Shown here piece after piece: positions 1 to 8,982 of a stretch of DNA of 64,000 nucleotides (the first letter of the stretch is position 1; each line of letters starts with the position of its first letter). The notes under the pieces were generated by a model that was given only the letters and a program-made list of their open reading frames with translations, made no database searches and was not told the origin of the DNA. This DNA comes from Vaginella massiliensis (GTDB taxonomy: Bacteria; Bacteroidota; Bacteroidia; Flavobacteriales; Weeksellaceae), in the NCBI RefSeq assembly GCF_900089075.1, contig NZ_LT593747.1, forward strand, positions 633,238 to 697,237. The letters are read 5' to 3'. The translations under genes and the position numbers were made by a program.

Positions 1-1857
1 TTTACCATTGCCAATGTTGTAAAAGAAGTACAAAAACCTACGCTCGTTTTGGCTCACAACAAAACCTTAGCAGCGCAGTTGTACATGGAGTTCAAAGAAT
101 TTTTCCCAAACAATGCGGTCGAATACTTTGTATCCTATTACGACTATTATCAGCCAGAGGCTTACATCCCAACATCTGGAACCTATATCGAAAAAGATTT
201 ATCGATCAACGAAGAGATCGAAAAACTTCGGTTGAGTACGACTTCGTCTCTCCTATCGGGTCGACGAGATGTTTTGGTCGTTGCATCGGTTTCTTGTCTG
301 TACGGAATTGGTAATCCGACCGAGTTTCACAAGAATGTAATCAGCCTAGAGGTCGGACAAGTTTTATCCCGAACGCATCTTCTGCATCAGTTAGTTCAAT
401 CATTATATTCTAGAACAGAAGCCTTGCTGATGCGCGGTAATTTTAGGATAAAAGGCGATACTGTAGACATTTTTCCTGCCTATGCAGACGAGGGAATTCG
501 AATTAGTTTTTTTGGTGATGAAATAGAAGAAATTCAAATTTTCGACATCGAGACAGGGCAGTTGAAATCGAGTTTAGAAAGAATCAACATCTATCCTGCC
601 AATCTATTTGTAACGTCAAAAGATACGCTGAATGCAGCCATACACAACATTCAATTAGATTTGGGCAAACAAGTCGAATACTTCAAAGAAATCGGAAAAC
701 ACCTCGAAGCAAAACGACTGCAAGAACGAACCGAATTCGACCTAGAAATGATAAAAGAATTGGGCTATTGTTCGGGAATCGAAAACTATTCTCGTTACCT
801 TGATGGTCGCGAACCCGGAGCTCGGCCATTCTGTTTGCTCGATTATTTCCCAAAAGATTATTTGATGGTGATCGACGAGTCGCATGTTACGGTATCACAA
901 GTGCATGCCATGTATGGTGGCGACCGATCTAGAAAAGAGAATTTGGTAGAATACGGGTTTCGATTACCAGCAGCGATGGACAATAGACCATTGAAATTTG
1001 AAGAATTCGAAGCGCTTCAAAATCAAGTAATTTTTGTTTCGGCAACGCCAGCAAATTACGAATTACAAAAGTCGGAAGGCGTAGTGGTAGAACAAGTGAT
1101 TCGTCCGACCGGGTTATTAGACCCCATCATAGAAGTTCGTCCGTCTCAAAATCAGATGGATGATTTGATGGAAGAAATTCAAAAACGAATCGAATTGGAC
1201 GAACGCGTTTTGGTCACAACGCTTACCAAAAGAATGGCAGAAGAGTTAACCAAATTTCTCACAAAATACGGAATCAGAACCAATTACATACACTCGGATA
1301 TCGATACGCTAGAACGAGTAAAAATCATGGCAGATTTGCGTGCTGGCTTGTTCGATGTCTTGGTTGGTGTCAACTTGCTCAGAGAAGGGCTGGATTTACC
1401 AGAGGTCTCGCTGGTCGCGATTTTGGATGCCGACAAAGAAGGTTTTTTGCGAAGCAATCGATCGCTGACCCAAACCGTTGGACGTGCTGCACGAAATGTA
1501 AAAGGATTGGCAATCATGTATGCAGATAAAATCACCGATAGCATGCAACAAACGATAGACGAAACCAATCGAAGGCGAGCAATACAACATCAATACAATT
1601 TGGATCATCATCAAACGCCGCAAGCGCTCAACAAAAAGATTGTGTCGATCAATCAAAACGCCGAGCAATTCGAACTCAATCCTTACGAACAGAAACGGGT
1701 TTCGAATTTTGCAGCAGAAGACAAAATGAATTATTCTGAAGAAGAAAAAGAACAATTGATCGAAAAATTGACCAAAGAGATGGAAGATGCGGCTAAAAAT
1801 CTAGATTTTATCAAAGCTGCAGCCTACAGAGATCAAATCAATTTATTAAAAAATTAA
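1..1857 (+). CDS. uvrB: UvrABC excinuclease subunit B, 5'-truncated by window edge
   Basis: UvrB is the damage-verifying helicase-like subunit of nucleotide excision repair; it receives the lesion from UvrA and recruits UvrC for incision. The reading frame is open from base 1 (it starts FTIANVV, the residues just after the Walker A loop), so roughly the first 45 residues lie outside the window. Visible landmarks are the VLAHNKTLAAQ helicase motif, the YYDYYQPEAYIP beta-hairpin, the DESH Walker B motif near position 875, the VLVGVNLLREGLDLPE and QTVGRAARN motifs of the second helicase domain, and a C-terminal UVR domain (EEEKEQLIEKL to YRDQINLL) that binds UvrC. Length and motif order match complete UvrB proteins. 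An ATG at 49 is internal and not the real start. Confidence 0.97.
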   Translation, partial: FTIANVVKEVQKPTLVLAHNKTLAAQLYMEFKEFFPNNAVEYFVSYYDYYQPEAYIPTSGTYIEKDLSINEEIEKLRLSTTSSLLSGRRDVLVVASVSCLYGIGNPTEFHKNVISLEVGQVLSRTHLLHQLVQSLYSRTEALLMRGNFRIKGDTVDIFPAYADEGIRISFFGDEIEEIQIFDIETGQLKSSLERINIYPANLFVTSKDTLNAAIHNIQLDLGKQVEYFKEIGKHLEAKRLQERTEFDLEMIKELGYCSGIENYSRYLDGREPGARPFCLLDYFPKDYLMVIDESHVTVSQVHAMYGGDRSRKENLVEYGFRLPAAMDNRPLKFEEFEALQNQVIFVSATPANYELQKSEGVVVEQVIRPTGLLDPIIEVRPSQNQMDDLMEEIQKRIELDERVLVTTLTKRMAEELTKFLTKYGIRTNYIHSDIDTLERVKIMADLRAGLFDVLVGVNLLREGLDLPEVSLVAILDADKEGFLRSNRSLTQTVGRAARNVKGLAIMYADKITDSMQQTIDETNRRRAIQHQYNLDHHQTPQALNKKIVSINQNAEQFELNPYEQKRVSNFAAEDKMNYSEEEKEQLIEKLTKEMEDAAKNLDFIKAAAYRDQINLLKN

Positions 1858-1888
1858 CATTGGTACAAATCTTGCGGAATAGGTCGAC

Positions 1889-2659
1889 ATGAAAAAATGG
1901 TTAATTCTTTCTTGGGGTCTTTTATTTTTAGGATGTTCTACAGTGAATGATGTTTTTAATGAAGGAATTTTTGGTTCGGACTCCAAAGCGACAAGTTTAG
2001 TGAATATTCAAACCAATCAAATCGTCAACAACCGTATTCCGTTGCCTACAAGTTTTATTCGAATTCTTGCCGCAAACGATTATGCCTATTTTATTTCCCG
2101 ATTGAATTTCAAACCTATAAAAAATTTCACCCAAGAAGACGATTATATCGCAACGGTAAATACACGATTGGTCAACAAAAAGAAACAGTTCAATACTAAT
2201 GCTGCGTACCGTTTGTATTATGAATACCTGTTTCAGGAAAAAAACTATAACGCGATAAAATTCAGCGATTATAAAGAAATTCAACCCTTTACAGCTTATT
2301 CTTCAACCAAATCGTACGAAGATTTTTTGGCGTATTTGAAGTATGCTTTTCAATATTTAGACAACAGTTCGCTCGAAAATGACACCCAAAACATTTCTTT
2401 AAAAAACATTCAGATTGGCGATATGTTTTATCACTATTCCTATCCCAAAAGCAATGTAGTACTCGTTCTTGACCTTGCCGAAGATACTCACGGAAATAAA
2501 ATAATGCTGTTGGGACAAAGCATTGATGCGTCGAATGCCATACACATCATCAACAACAAGAATAATCCCGAAATTTCACCATGGTATTATGTAAAAGAAG
2601 GTGAAATTCTTACGCCAGAGTGGCGATTTTACAGCGAAGATTTGGTAAGATTTAAATAG
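1889..2659 (+). CDS. DUF4846-type lipoprotein
   Basis: A 256-residue exported protein with a lipoprotein signal peptide (MKKWLILSWGLLFLGC, Cys16 as the lipidated residue). The mature part resembles the DUF4846 family of Bacteroidetes: a region with LPTSFIRI near the N-terminus and, near the C-terminus, a block with VVLVLDLAEDTHGNKIMLLG and ISPWYY, which in that family reads like HVVIVVD...FLLAQS...SPWY. No enzymatic function is established for the family. It lies 31 bp after uvrB on the same strand; it may be a separate unit, since no terminator is evident between them and no clear promoter was seen either. Confidence 0.7.
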   Translation: MKKWLILSWGLLFLGCSTVNDVFNEGIFGSDSKATSLVNIQTNQIVNNRIPLPTSFIRILAANDYAYFISRLNFKPIKNFTQEDDYIATVNTRLVNKKKQFNTNAAYRLYYEYLFQEKNYNAIKFSDYKEIQPFTAYSSTKSYEDFLAYLKYAFQYLDNSSLENDTQNISLKNIQIGDMFYHYSYPKSNVVLVLDLAEDTHGNKIMLLGQSIDASNAIHIINNKNNPEISPWYYVKEGEILTPEWRFYSEDLVRFK

Positions 2660-2693
2660 TTGTCATTCATTTTCTTTACCACTTAGAATTTCT

Positions 2694-2701
2694 TACTTTT
2701 G
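2694..2701 (+). promoter_or_regulatory. Bacteroidetes -7 element (TACTTTTG) for cysteine desulfurase
   Basis: TACTTTTG matches the Bacteroidetes sigma-A -7 consensus TAnnTTTG and ends 28 bp before the ATG at 2730. No well-spaced -33 TTG was found (the nearest lies about 31 bp upstream), so the assignment rests on the -7 box and position. Confidence 0.5.
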
Positions 2702-2729
2702 TAGGAAGTTTGAAAATTAAATAAAGATC

Positions 2730-3890
2730 ATGCAAAAGGTATATTTAGATAATGCAGCCACTACTCCACTAGATCATGCAGTGATAGAAGAAATGGTGAG
2801 CGCCATGAAAAATTGTTTTGGTAATCCCTCTTCGACCCATATTTTTGGGAGAGAAGCAAAAGCACTGATTGAATTATCGAGAAAAAAAATTGCGAATTAT
2901 CTCAATGTAAGTCCGGCAGAAATCTATTTTACCTCATCGGGTACAGAATCCAACAACACCATTATACGTTCTTGCGTACAAGATTTGGGCGTGCAACGCA
3001 TCATCACCACCACGCTTGAGCACAAATGCGTGCAAGAAACGGTAAAAGATATGGAATGCAAAACGGATGTAGAAATCGTACGACTCGATGTACAAAAAGA
3101 TGGAAACATTGATTACGAGCAGTTCGAAAAGTTAATCCAAGACCAATCGAAGAAAACCCTCGTCTCGTTGATGCATGCCAACAACGAAATTGGGAATTTG
3201 TTAGACATTAAACGCATCAGCAAACTTTGCAAAGAACACGATGCCCTTTTCCATACCGATACCGTACAAACAATTGGGCATTATCACCTCGATTTTGAAG
3301 ATTTAGGAATTGATTTTGCTTCGTGTTCGGCACACAAAATTCATGGTCCAAAAGGAGCCGGATTTTTATTCGCTCGAAAATCATCTCCCATCAAAGCTTT
3401 GATTACGGGTGGAGGACAAGAACGAAACATGAGATCTGGAACAGAAAATGTTTACGGCATTGTTGGACTTGCCAAAGCTCTGGAACTTTGCATAGAAAAC
3501 ATGGAGTCTTATCAGCAAAAAATAAAATCGTTGAAACAATACACTATCGATCAATTGAGAAAAGCCATTCCAGCGATTGATTTCAATGGGAACAGCGCCG
3601 ATTTGGAAAACAGCCTTTATACCGTACTCAATCTGAAACTTCCTTTTGTAGATTCGCTTATCGGATTCGAGTTGGAGTTGGCGGGCATTGCCGTTTCACA
3701 AGGTAGCGCTTGCAGTTCAGGTGCCGCTAAAGTATCGAATGTGATGGCTTCTCTGTACACCGAAGAAGAATTGCAACATTTTACGCCATTGCGAGTTTCA
3801 TTCAGCCATTTGAACACCGAAGAAGAGATTGATATTTTGGTAGAAAAATTGAAACAAATTGCTCAAAAGCACGAAAAAGTAACGGCTTAA
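2730..3890 (+). CDS. Cysteine desulfurase (NifS/IscS family)
   Basis: PLP enzyme that removes sulfur from L-cysteine as an enzyme-bound persulfide, feeding Fe-S cluster and tRNA thiolation pathways in the cytoplasm. The 386-residue product begins VYLDNAATTPL, carries SSGTESNN (about residues 69-76), the PLP-binding lysine in AHKIHGPKGAG (about Lys203), the GGGQERNMRSGTEN block and the active-site cysteine in GSACSSGA (about Cys328). These are the class V aminotransferase features of NifS/IscS; the short SACSSG loop points to the NifS/IscS branch rather than SufS. A cvpA gene follows directly on the same strand in the same reading frame. Confidence 0.93.
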   Translation: MQKVYLDNAATTPLDHAVIEEMVSAMKNCFGNPSSTHIFGREAKALIELSRKKIANYLNVSPAEIYFTSSGTESNNTIIRSCVQDLGVQRIITTTLEHKCVQETVKDMECKTDVEIVRLDVQKDGNIDYEQFEKLIQDQSKKTLVSLMHANNEIGNLLDIKRISKLCKEHDALFHTDTVQTIGHYHLDFEDLGIDFASCSAHKIHGPKGAGFLFARKSSPIKALITGGGQERNMRSGTENVYGIVGLAKALELCIENMESYQQKIKSLKQYTIDQLRKAIPAIDFNGNSADLENSLYTVLNLKLPFVDSLIGFELELAGIAVSQGSACSSGAAKVSNVMASLYTEEELQHFTPLRVSFSHLNTEEEIDILVEKLKQIAQKHEKVTA

Positions 3891-3923
3891 TTTTTTTTTC
3901 TGAATCTGAACGATTTCAACATA

Positions 3924-4427
3924 TTGGATTTAGTCATTGGGATTGCGCTCGTGTTTGGAGCAATCAGAGGATTTGCTAAAGGTTTCATCGCTCAGCTTGT
4001 CGGACTTTTAGGCATCATCGTTGCCTTGTTCATGAGTCTGAAATTTTACAAACTCCTAGAAGCGATTCTGCTGCCATTAGAATGGGTATCCGAAACCTTT
4101 ATTTCTATTGTTGCTGTTGTTGTCACCTTTGGTCTCATTTACCTAAGCATTCATGTGGTGTCGCGCTTGATTCAAAGATCAATCGAGACGGTAGGTTTGG
4201 GATTTGTGAATCGAATTGCTGGAGCTTTTTTGGGAGTGGTATTCTACATCCTGCTCTCTTCCACCCTATTGTTGGTGATTGAGCCTGTTTTGGATTTTTT
4301 TTATCCAGAAGTTAAAGAAAACAGTTTGCTCACAGAACCGCTCACCACGGCAAGTCGAGAAATAAAAGAGCTTTGGGCGGAAAATAAAGAGCATCTGCTC
4401 AACCAAAAAAGAAACACAGAATCTTAG
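3924..4427 (+). CDS. cvpA: CvpA family membrane protein
   Basis: A 167-residue integral membrane protein with four hydrophobic segments (about residues 1-20, 25-45, 60-80 and 100-120) and an N-terminal pattern DLVIGIALVFGAIRGFAKGF typical of CvpA, the family of Escherichia coli colicin V production protein; its molecular role is unsettled. There is no ATG in front of the conserved region: the frame is open from the stop codon of the preceding gene, and TTG at 3924 is the most reasonable start, with CTG at 3906 as an alternative. It almost certainly shares a transcript with the cysteine desulfurase gene. Confidence 0.82.
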   Translation: MDLVIGIALVFGAIRGFAKGFIAQLVGLLGIIVALFMSLKFYKLLEAILLPLEWVSETFISIVAVVVTFGLIYLSIHVVSRLIQRSIETVGLGFVNRIAGAFLGVVFYILLSSTLLLVIEPVLDFFYPEVKENSLLTEPLTTASREIKELWAENKEHLLNQKRNTES

Positions 4428-4430
4428 CCC

Positions 4431-4493
4431 AAAAAAAGCTGCCTCAAAACATTAGTGAGCTTTACAGAGAATTCGCTATTATTTTGAAACAGC
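4431..4493 (-). terminator. Long hairpin, probable terminator of the DUF2911 gene
   Basis: Two arms, GCTGCCTCAAAA (4438-4449) and TTTTGAAACAGC (4482-4493), pair at 10 of 12 positions; an inner TAGTGA/TCGCTA pair extends the structure. On the minus strand the stem is followed by seven T residues, so it reads as a terminator downstream of the minus-strand gene ending at 4511. Confidence 0.5.
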
Positions 4494-4510
4494 CTTATTA
4501 GAGAAGCCTT

Positions 4511-5248
4511 TTATTTTAGCTTTTTATTGATTTTTTCTAAGAGTTCGGTAAAGTATGTCGGAACGTTTTCGCCCGATTTTGCAATCGCATTCTGAACCAT
4601 TTTTTTAGCCTGTTGCAATTCAATTCCTTTCATAAAATAATAATTCGCCGCTGAATACAAGTCACGAGCCGACGAATTTTCATTTACCTTCGAGCGGATT
4701 TCGTCTAAAGCTGTCTGATGAGTAGGCGTCGTAATCGTAAGCGTCAACATAGTATCTCCCCAAGAAAGATTCAACTTTGCTTCTTCTGTCGTTACATCAG
4801 AAAAATCGATGGTGAACGATTCTACAAAAGCATTTGCTCTGTAATGACGCGTTTTCAGTTTAAGAGCAACCTCGTTTTCATCCCATTTCTCGGGATTTCC
4901 CCAGTTGTCATTCTTTTTATAAAAATAAACTTCTACAAATTGCCGATCGAATTTGGTGTAAATCGAATACTTACCTTTGGGCAAAGCCTGACCGTCGACC
5001 ATAACGTCGGAAGAAAAGTCTAAAGTCGTATTTTCGTTGGCACCTGTACGCCAAATCTCGTTGTAAGACACAACACCTCCCAAAATCGTTCTATCTTTCA
5101 CATTTGGTCGGCTATAAGCTAGATCAACCGTGGTGAGTCCGATCGTTTGTTTCACCTGCGAGAACGAAGATTCTCTTGGCAAATTCAACTGTGCAAATGA
5201 TAAGCTAGATAAAAAAAGAGCGGTAATCAGCATGGTGTTTTTTAGCAT
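4511..5248 (-). CDS. DUF2911 family secreted protein
   Basis: A 245-residue protein with a Sec signal peptide (MLKNTMLITALFLSSLSFAQ). The mature region has the hallmark of DUF2911: VDLAYSRPNVKDRTILGGVV, then NEIWRTGANENTTLDFSSDV, then LPKGKYSIYTK and EVALKLKTRHY. The family is widespread in Bacteroidetes; function is unknown. The C-terminal 50-60 residues look helical and TPR-like (AANYYFMKGIELQQAKKMVQNAI). Convergent with cvpA, with a shared hairpin between the two genes. Confidence 0.85.
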   Translation of the reverse strand: MLKNTMLITALFLSSLSFAQLNLPRESSFSQVKQTIGLTTVDLAYSRPNVKDRTILGGVVSYNEIWRTGANENTTLDFSSDVMVDGQALPKGKYSIYTKFDRQFVEVYFYKKNDNWGNPEKWDENEVALKLKTRHYRANAFVESFTIDFSDVTTEEAKLNLSWGDTMLTLTITTPTHQTALDEIRSKVNENSSARDLYSAANYYFMKGIELQQAKKMVQNAIAKSGENVPTYFTELLEKINKKLK

Positions 5249-5291
5249 AATTCTAGGTTTTAAAATCGTATTTAATTTAAAGTAAAAATAC

Positions 5292-5299
5292 TAATTTTG
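5292..5299 (+). promoter_or_regulatory. -7 element TAATTTTG for the HExxH/PLP-enzyme operon
   Basis: TAATTTTG fits TAnnTTTG. Transcription would begin near 5303-5305, so the upstream TTG at 5297 cannot be the start codon and ATG 5315 is preferred. No -33 TTG is evident. Confidence 0.45.
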
Positions 5300-5314
5300 T
5301 CGAAAGTTTTTGTA

Positions 5315-5641
5315 ATGTTGACGATTGTTTCCAAACATTTTCTTCGTAAAAATGTAGTTGCCATGACTGTTTTCCCGTTTATCCTCGTGCGCGATAAACA
5401 GACAAAATTCAACAAAAAAACCATGAACCACGAGACCATCCACATCGTACAACAATTAGAGCTTTTTTGGTTTGTATTTTTCATTTGGTATTTTGTCGAA
5501 TATGGCTTACGCATCCTTCAATACAAAGACCCAAACTTAGCATACCGCAACATCAGTTTCGAGCGAGAAGCTTATGCCAACGATCAGAATTTGGATTATC
5601 TCAAAACTCGAAAACTATTTTCATTTCTAAACTATTTATAA
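5315..5641 (+). CDS. Small membrane-associated protein with HExxH motif
   Basis: A 108-residue conserved protein of unknown function. It has a metalloprotease-like zinc motif HETIH in NHETIHIVQQLE (about residues 38-49), a following hydrophobic stretch FWFVFFIWYFVEYGLRIL that could be a membrane helix, and a downstream glutamate in SFEREAYAND that could be a third ligand, as in minimal gluzincin-like proteins. Whether it is a protease is not shown. Its stop codon overlaps the ATG of the next gene by one base (TAATG at 5639-5643), which indicates translational coupling with the PLP enzyme. The start is placed at ATG 5315 because the TTG at 5297 lies inside the promoter box. Confidence 0.75.
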   Translation: MLTIVSKHFLRKNVVAMTVFPFILVRDKQTKFNKKTMNHETIHIVQQLELFWFVFFIWYFVEYGLRILQYKDPNLAYRNISFEREAYANDQNLDYLKTRKLFSFLNYL

Positions 5642-6537
5642 TGAAATGGATCGATAAAAGCAGTCGAATTGATGAACTCAATCATCCTTTGCTCCAACAG
5701 AAAAAAATCAGTCTTGGCATTTTACGAGAAGACCTTATCCATCCTACCATCTCGGGAAACAAGTATCGTAAACTGAAATACAATCTGTTGCAAGCAGCTC
5801 AACTGCACAAAAAAAGCTTGATTACCTTTGGTGGCGCCTACTCAAACCACATTGCGGCAACTGCGGCGGCGGGCAAATTATATGGCTTCGAAACGGTAGG
5901 AATTATTCGGGGCGATGAATTGGAAAACCATGCCCAGCTAAACCCAACGTTAAGTGCTGCAGTAGAAAACGGAATGCAGTTGAAGTTTATCGATCGCGAA
6001 TCGTATCGAAAAAAAAATGAGCAAGTTTATTTAGAGAATTTACTAGCCGAATTCCCACAATCGTACATCATACCCGAAGGCGGAACAAACCGTCTGGCAG
6101 TGCAAGGTTGCGAAGAAATTTTGAACCAAACAACAACATCGTATCACTATATCTGTTGTGCTGTAGGAACGGGCGGAACGATAAGCGGAATTTTGAATAG
6201 CGTGGAGAAAGATCAAAAAGTTTTGGGATTTCCAGCGCTGAAAAATGCTGATTTTCTACACAATGAAATCAAAAAATTTTCGTTAAATATTAATTATGAA
6301 TTGATTAATGCTTATCATTTCAATGGATATGCTAAAATTTCGGAAGAATTGATTAATTTTGTAAAGAATTTTTATAATTTAACCAAAATTCCTTTAGATT
6401 TAATCTATACTGGAAAGATGATGTTTGGATTGTGGGACATGATCCAGCGAGATTGTTTTCAACCCAAAACCAAAATTTTAGTCATCCATACAGGAGGAAT
6501 TCAAGGAAATAAAGGATTCAAGTTTGAGTTTGTCTAA
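5641..6537 (+). CDS. ACC deaminase / D-cysteine desulfhydrase-like PLP enzyme
   Basis: A 298-residue fold-type II PLP enzyme. Visible features are REDLIHPTISGNKYRKLKYN with the Schiff-base lysine in GNKYRK (about Lys39), FGGAYSNHIAA binding the cofactor, PEGGTN, and CAVGTGGTISG as the phosphate-binding loop. This is the 1-aminocyclopropane-1-carboxylate deaminase/D-cysteine desulfhydrase family; the true substrate cannot be told from sequence. Start ATG 5641 overlaps the stop of the upstream HExxH gene. A second open extension upstream in this frame is only overlap with that gene. The glucosaminidase gene follows after 14 bp. Confidence 0.88.
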   Translation: MKWIDKSSRIDELNHPLLQQKKISLGILREDLIHPTISGNKYRKLKYNLLQAAQLHKKSLITFGGAYSNHIAATAAAGKLYGFETVGIIRGDELENHAQLNPTLSAAVENGMQLKFIDRESYRKKNEQVYLENLLAEFPQSYIIPEGGTNRLAVQGCEEILNQTTTSYHYICCAVGTGGTISGILNSVEKDQKVLGFPALKNADFLHNEIKKFSLNINYELINAYHFNGYAKISEELINFVKNFYNLTKIPLDLIYTGKMMFGLWDMIQRDCFQPKTKILVIHTGGIQGNKGFKFEFV

Positions 6538-6551
6538 CCAAATCGTGACAC

Positions 6552-7601
6552 ATGAAAAAGATTTGTTTACTAGTAATACTTCTATTTCAGACTGCAATTT
6601 TTGCCCAAGAAAATCGAGATATTGAATACATCCGTAAATATGCTTATCTCGCTGTGCAAGAACAACAATTATACAAAATACCAGCGAGCATCAAATTGGC
6701 ACAAGGGCTAATTGAAACTGGAGGCGGACAAAGCCGACTGGCAGAACAAGGTAACAACCATTTTGGAATAAAATGTAAAACCGAATGGACGGGCAGAAAA
6801 ATCTATCATAACGACGATGCCATAGGCGAATGTTTTCGGGTATACGATGACCCCGAACAAAGTTACCGCGACCATTCTATTTTTTTGGCAGAAAGACCCT
6901 ATTACAAAAACCTGTTTACGCTCGACTTATACGATTACAAAGCTTGGGCATATGGGCTGAAAAAAGCTGGTTATGCCACCAACCCTCGCTATCCTTCTAT
7001 GCTGATTTCGAGAATAGAAAAATATAATCTCGATCAGTTCGACCGTATTTCTGTTGAGGATGTGTTGGTGAAATTGGTCGATTTGTATGGTGCATTCGAA
7101 CCTGCAATGAATTCGTATATTGTAAGAAATAAAACGCAAAAAAATTCAGCAGCACCACAAATGGCAAAAATCGAAACTGCTCCAAAAACTCCTAAAACCG
7201 AAGAATTAACCTATAAAGAAAAAAATATCATTTTCAATTCTCAACCAGAATTGGCTTCATTACGCCTGAAAAATCATCCCAACAATATTCGTTATGTAAC
7301 GGTGAAAGAAGGGGAAAGCATCAACGATTTGGCGAAAACTTACAAAATCGAAATCGAGAAATTGGCTGAATACAACGAAATTACACCAAACACCACACTC
7401 AAAGCGGGACAAATAGTATTCCTAAACAAGAAAAAAAGCCAAGGCTACAAATCGAATTATGTTGTAGAAGCTGGTGACGATATGTATTCTATATCACAAC
7501 GATTTGGCGTGAAAATCATCAATTTGTACAAATACAATCGCATGTCACCAGGCACACAACCCAAAGTTGGACAACTGTTGAATTTACAAAAAAGATCATG
7601 A
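6552..7601 (+). CDS. Glucosaminidase-domain peptidoglycan hydrolase with two LysM repeats
   Basis: A 349-residue secreted cell-wall enzyme. Order: signal peptide (to about AIFAQ, residue 19); a mannosyl-glycoprotein endo-beta-N-acetylglucosaminidase domain (about residues 25-160) with IKLAQGLIETGGGQSRLAEQ and NNHFGIKC, in which the glutamate of LIETGGG is the likely catalytic acid; a linker rich in charged residues; and two LysM modules (about 250-295 and 300-345) beginning RYVTVKEGESINDLAKTY and YVVEAGDDMYSISQRF. LysM binds glycan chains. It probably cleaves peptidoglycan during growth or division. Fourteen bases separate it from the PLP-enzyme gene and a terminator follows. Confidence 0.93.
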   Translation: MKKICLLVILLFQTAIFAQENRDIEYIRKYAYLAVQEQQLYKIPASIKLAQGLIETGGGQSRLAEQGNNHFGIKCKTEWTGRKIYHNDDAIGECFRVYDDPEQSYRDHSIFLAERPYYKNLFTLDLYDYKAWAYGLKKAGYATNPRYPSMLISRIEKYNLDQFDRISVEDVLVKLVDLYGAFEPAMNSYIVRNKTQKNSAAPQMAKIETAPKTPKTEELTYKEKNIIFNSQPELASLRLKNHPNNIRYVTVKEGESINDLAKTYKIEIEKLAEYNEITPNTTLKAGQIVFLNKKKSQGYKSNYVVEAGDDMYSISQRFGVKIINLYKYNRMSPGTQPKVGQLLNLQKRS

Positions 7602-7603
7602 CA

Positions 7604-7627
7604 AAAACCCTCTTGAGAGGGTTTTTT
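7604..7627 (+). terminator. Rho-independent terminator
   Basis: AAACCCTC-TTGA-GAGGGTTT stem followed by T residues, two bases after the glucosaminidase stop codon. Confidence 0.85.
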
Positions 7628-7673
7628 AATTGCTGATTAATACCGAAATTTACATCGAAAATTTTTCAAAACT

Positions 7674-8954
7674 ATGTTATACCAAAGAAGTAGCGCCTTG
7701 TTTGCAGAGGCACAAAATTATATTCCTGGAGGTGTAAACTCACCAGTACGAGCATTCAAATCGGTGGGTGGAACGCCGCTGTTTATAAAAAAAGCCAAAG
7801 GTGCTTACATTACAGACGAAGACAATCGCGACTATGTCGACTTTATCAACTCTTGGGGTCCAATGATTTTGGGACATACTCACCCAGAGGTGTTAGCTGC
7901 AACAGTAGAACAAATGAACAATGGTTTTTCGTTTGGTACACCAACAGAGCTCGAAACCGAAATCGCCAAACTCATCACTGCTGTAGTACCAAATATTGAT
8001 ATGATTCGAATGGTGAATTCAGGTACAGAAGCCTGTATGTCTGCCATACGATTGGCTAGAGGTTTTACCCAACGAGATAAAATCATAAAATTCGAAGGAT
8101 GCTATCATGGGCATTCCGATGCCTTTCTGATCAAAGCAGGATCGGGCGCTGCCACTTTTGGCAATCCCAACTCGCCAGGTGTAACACAAGGTACAGCAAA
8201 AGACACTTTGCTTGCACGCTATAATGATATTGAATCGGTAAAAAAAATATTTGAAGAAAACGAGGATGAAATAGCGGCCATCATTATAGAGCCTATTGCT
8301 GGAAATATGGGGTGCATTGTACCAGAAGAAGGATTTCTCGCAAGCCTTAGAACACTTTGTAATCAAAAAGGAACTTTGTTGATTTTTGATGAAGTGATGA
8401 CTGGCTTCCGTTTGAGTTTGGGAGGAGCGCAACAACGTTTGGGAATAGAAGCAGATATTGTAACTTTTGGTAAAGTAATTGGTGGCGGATTTCCTGTGGG
8501 CGCATTTGCTGCTCGTAAAGAGATCATGGAACACCTTGCGCCACTTGGTCCTGTTTACCAAGCCGGTACCTTGAGCGGTAATCCTATTGCGATGCGAGCT
8601 GGTTACACCACCTTGAATATCTTGAACAAAGACCAAAATCTCTATGATCGAATAGATAAAACGACCGAAATATTAGATAAAGAAATTACCAATATCCTTA
8701 GCGAAAAAGGAATTGCACACCAGACCAACCGATTCGGGTCGATGATGTCTGTTTTCTTCACAGACGAAAAAGTGATCAACTTTGATGATGCCCAAAAAGC
8801 AAATCATTCTACGTTTAATAAATTTTTCCATCATATGCTGAAAAATGGCATTTATCTCGCCCCCTCGGGTTACGAAACTTGGTTCATCTCCGACGCTATT
8901 AAAACAGAAGAAATAGACAAAACCTTAACTGCAGCACGTAGTTTTGAGGCATAA
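7674..8954 (+). CDS. hemL: Glutamate-1-semialdehyde 2,1-aminomutase
   Basis: A 426-residue class III aminotransferase that converts glutamate-1-semialdehyde to 5-aminolevulinate, the committed tetrapyrrole precursor, in the C5 pathway. The start [17 protein letters not shown] is diagnostic for HemL; also visible are [18 protein letters not shown], the [17 protein letters not shown] loop, [11 protein letters not shown] and the PLP lysine in [15 protein letters not shown] (about Lys267). Full length for the family. It stands alone between two terminators. Confidence 0.97.
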   Translation: MLYQRSSALFAEAQNYIPGGVNSPVRAFKSVGGTPLFIKKAKGAYITDEDNRDYVDFINSWGPMILGHTHPEVLAATVEQMNNGFSFGTPTELETEIAKLITAVVPNIDMIRMVNSGTEACMSAIRLARGFTQRDKIIKFEGCYHGHSDAFLIKAGSGAATFGNPNSPGVTQGTAKDTLLARYNDIESVKKIFEENEDEIAAIIIEPIAGNMGCIVPEEGFLASLRTLCNQKGTLLIFDEVMTGFRLSLGGAQQRLGIEADIVTFGKVIGGGFPVGAFAARKEIMEHLAPLGPVYQAGTLSGNPIAMRAGYTTLNILNKDQNLYDRIDKTTEILDKEITNILSEKGIAHQTNRFGSMMSVFFTDEKVINFDDAQKANHSTFNKFFHHMLKNGIYLAPSGYETWFISDAIKTEEIDKTLTAARSFEA

Positions 8955-8982
8955 AAAAAGGAGCAGTTACGCTCCTTTTTTA
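8953..8982. terminator. Bidirectional terminator between hemL and DUF4286 gene
   Basis: AAAAAAAGGAGC-AGTTAC-GCTCCTTTTTT; A-run before and T-run after the stem suit both convergent genes. It touches both stop codons. Confidence 0.85.

Noticed and set aside
8019-8636. A 205-codon minus-strand open frame inside hemL
   Set aside because: Antisense to a strongly conserved enzyme, no promoter or family resemblance; a shadow of hemL codon use.
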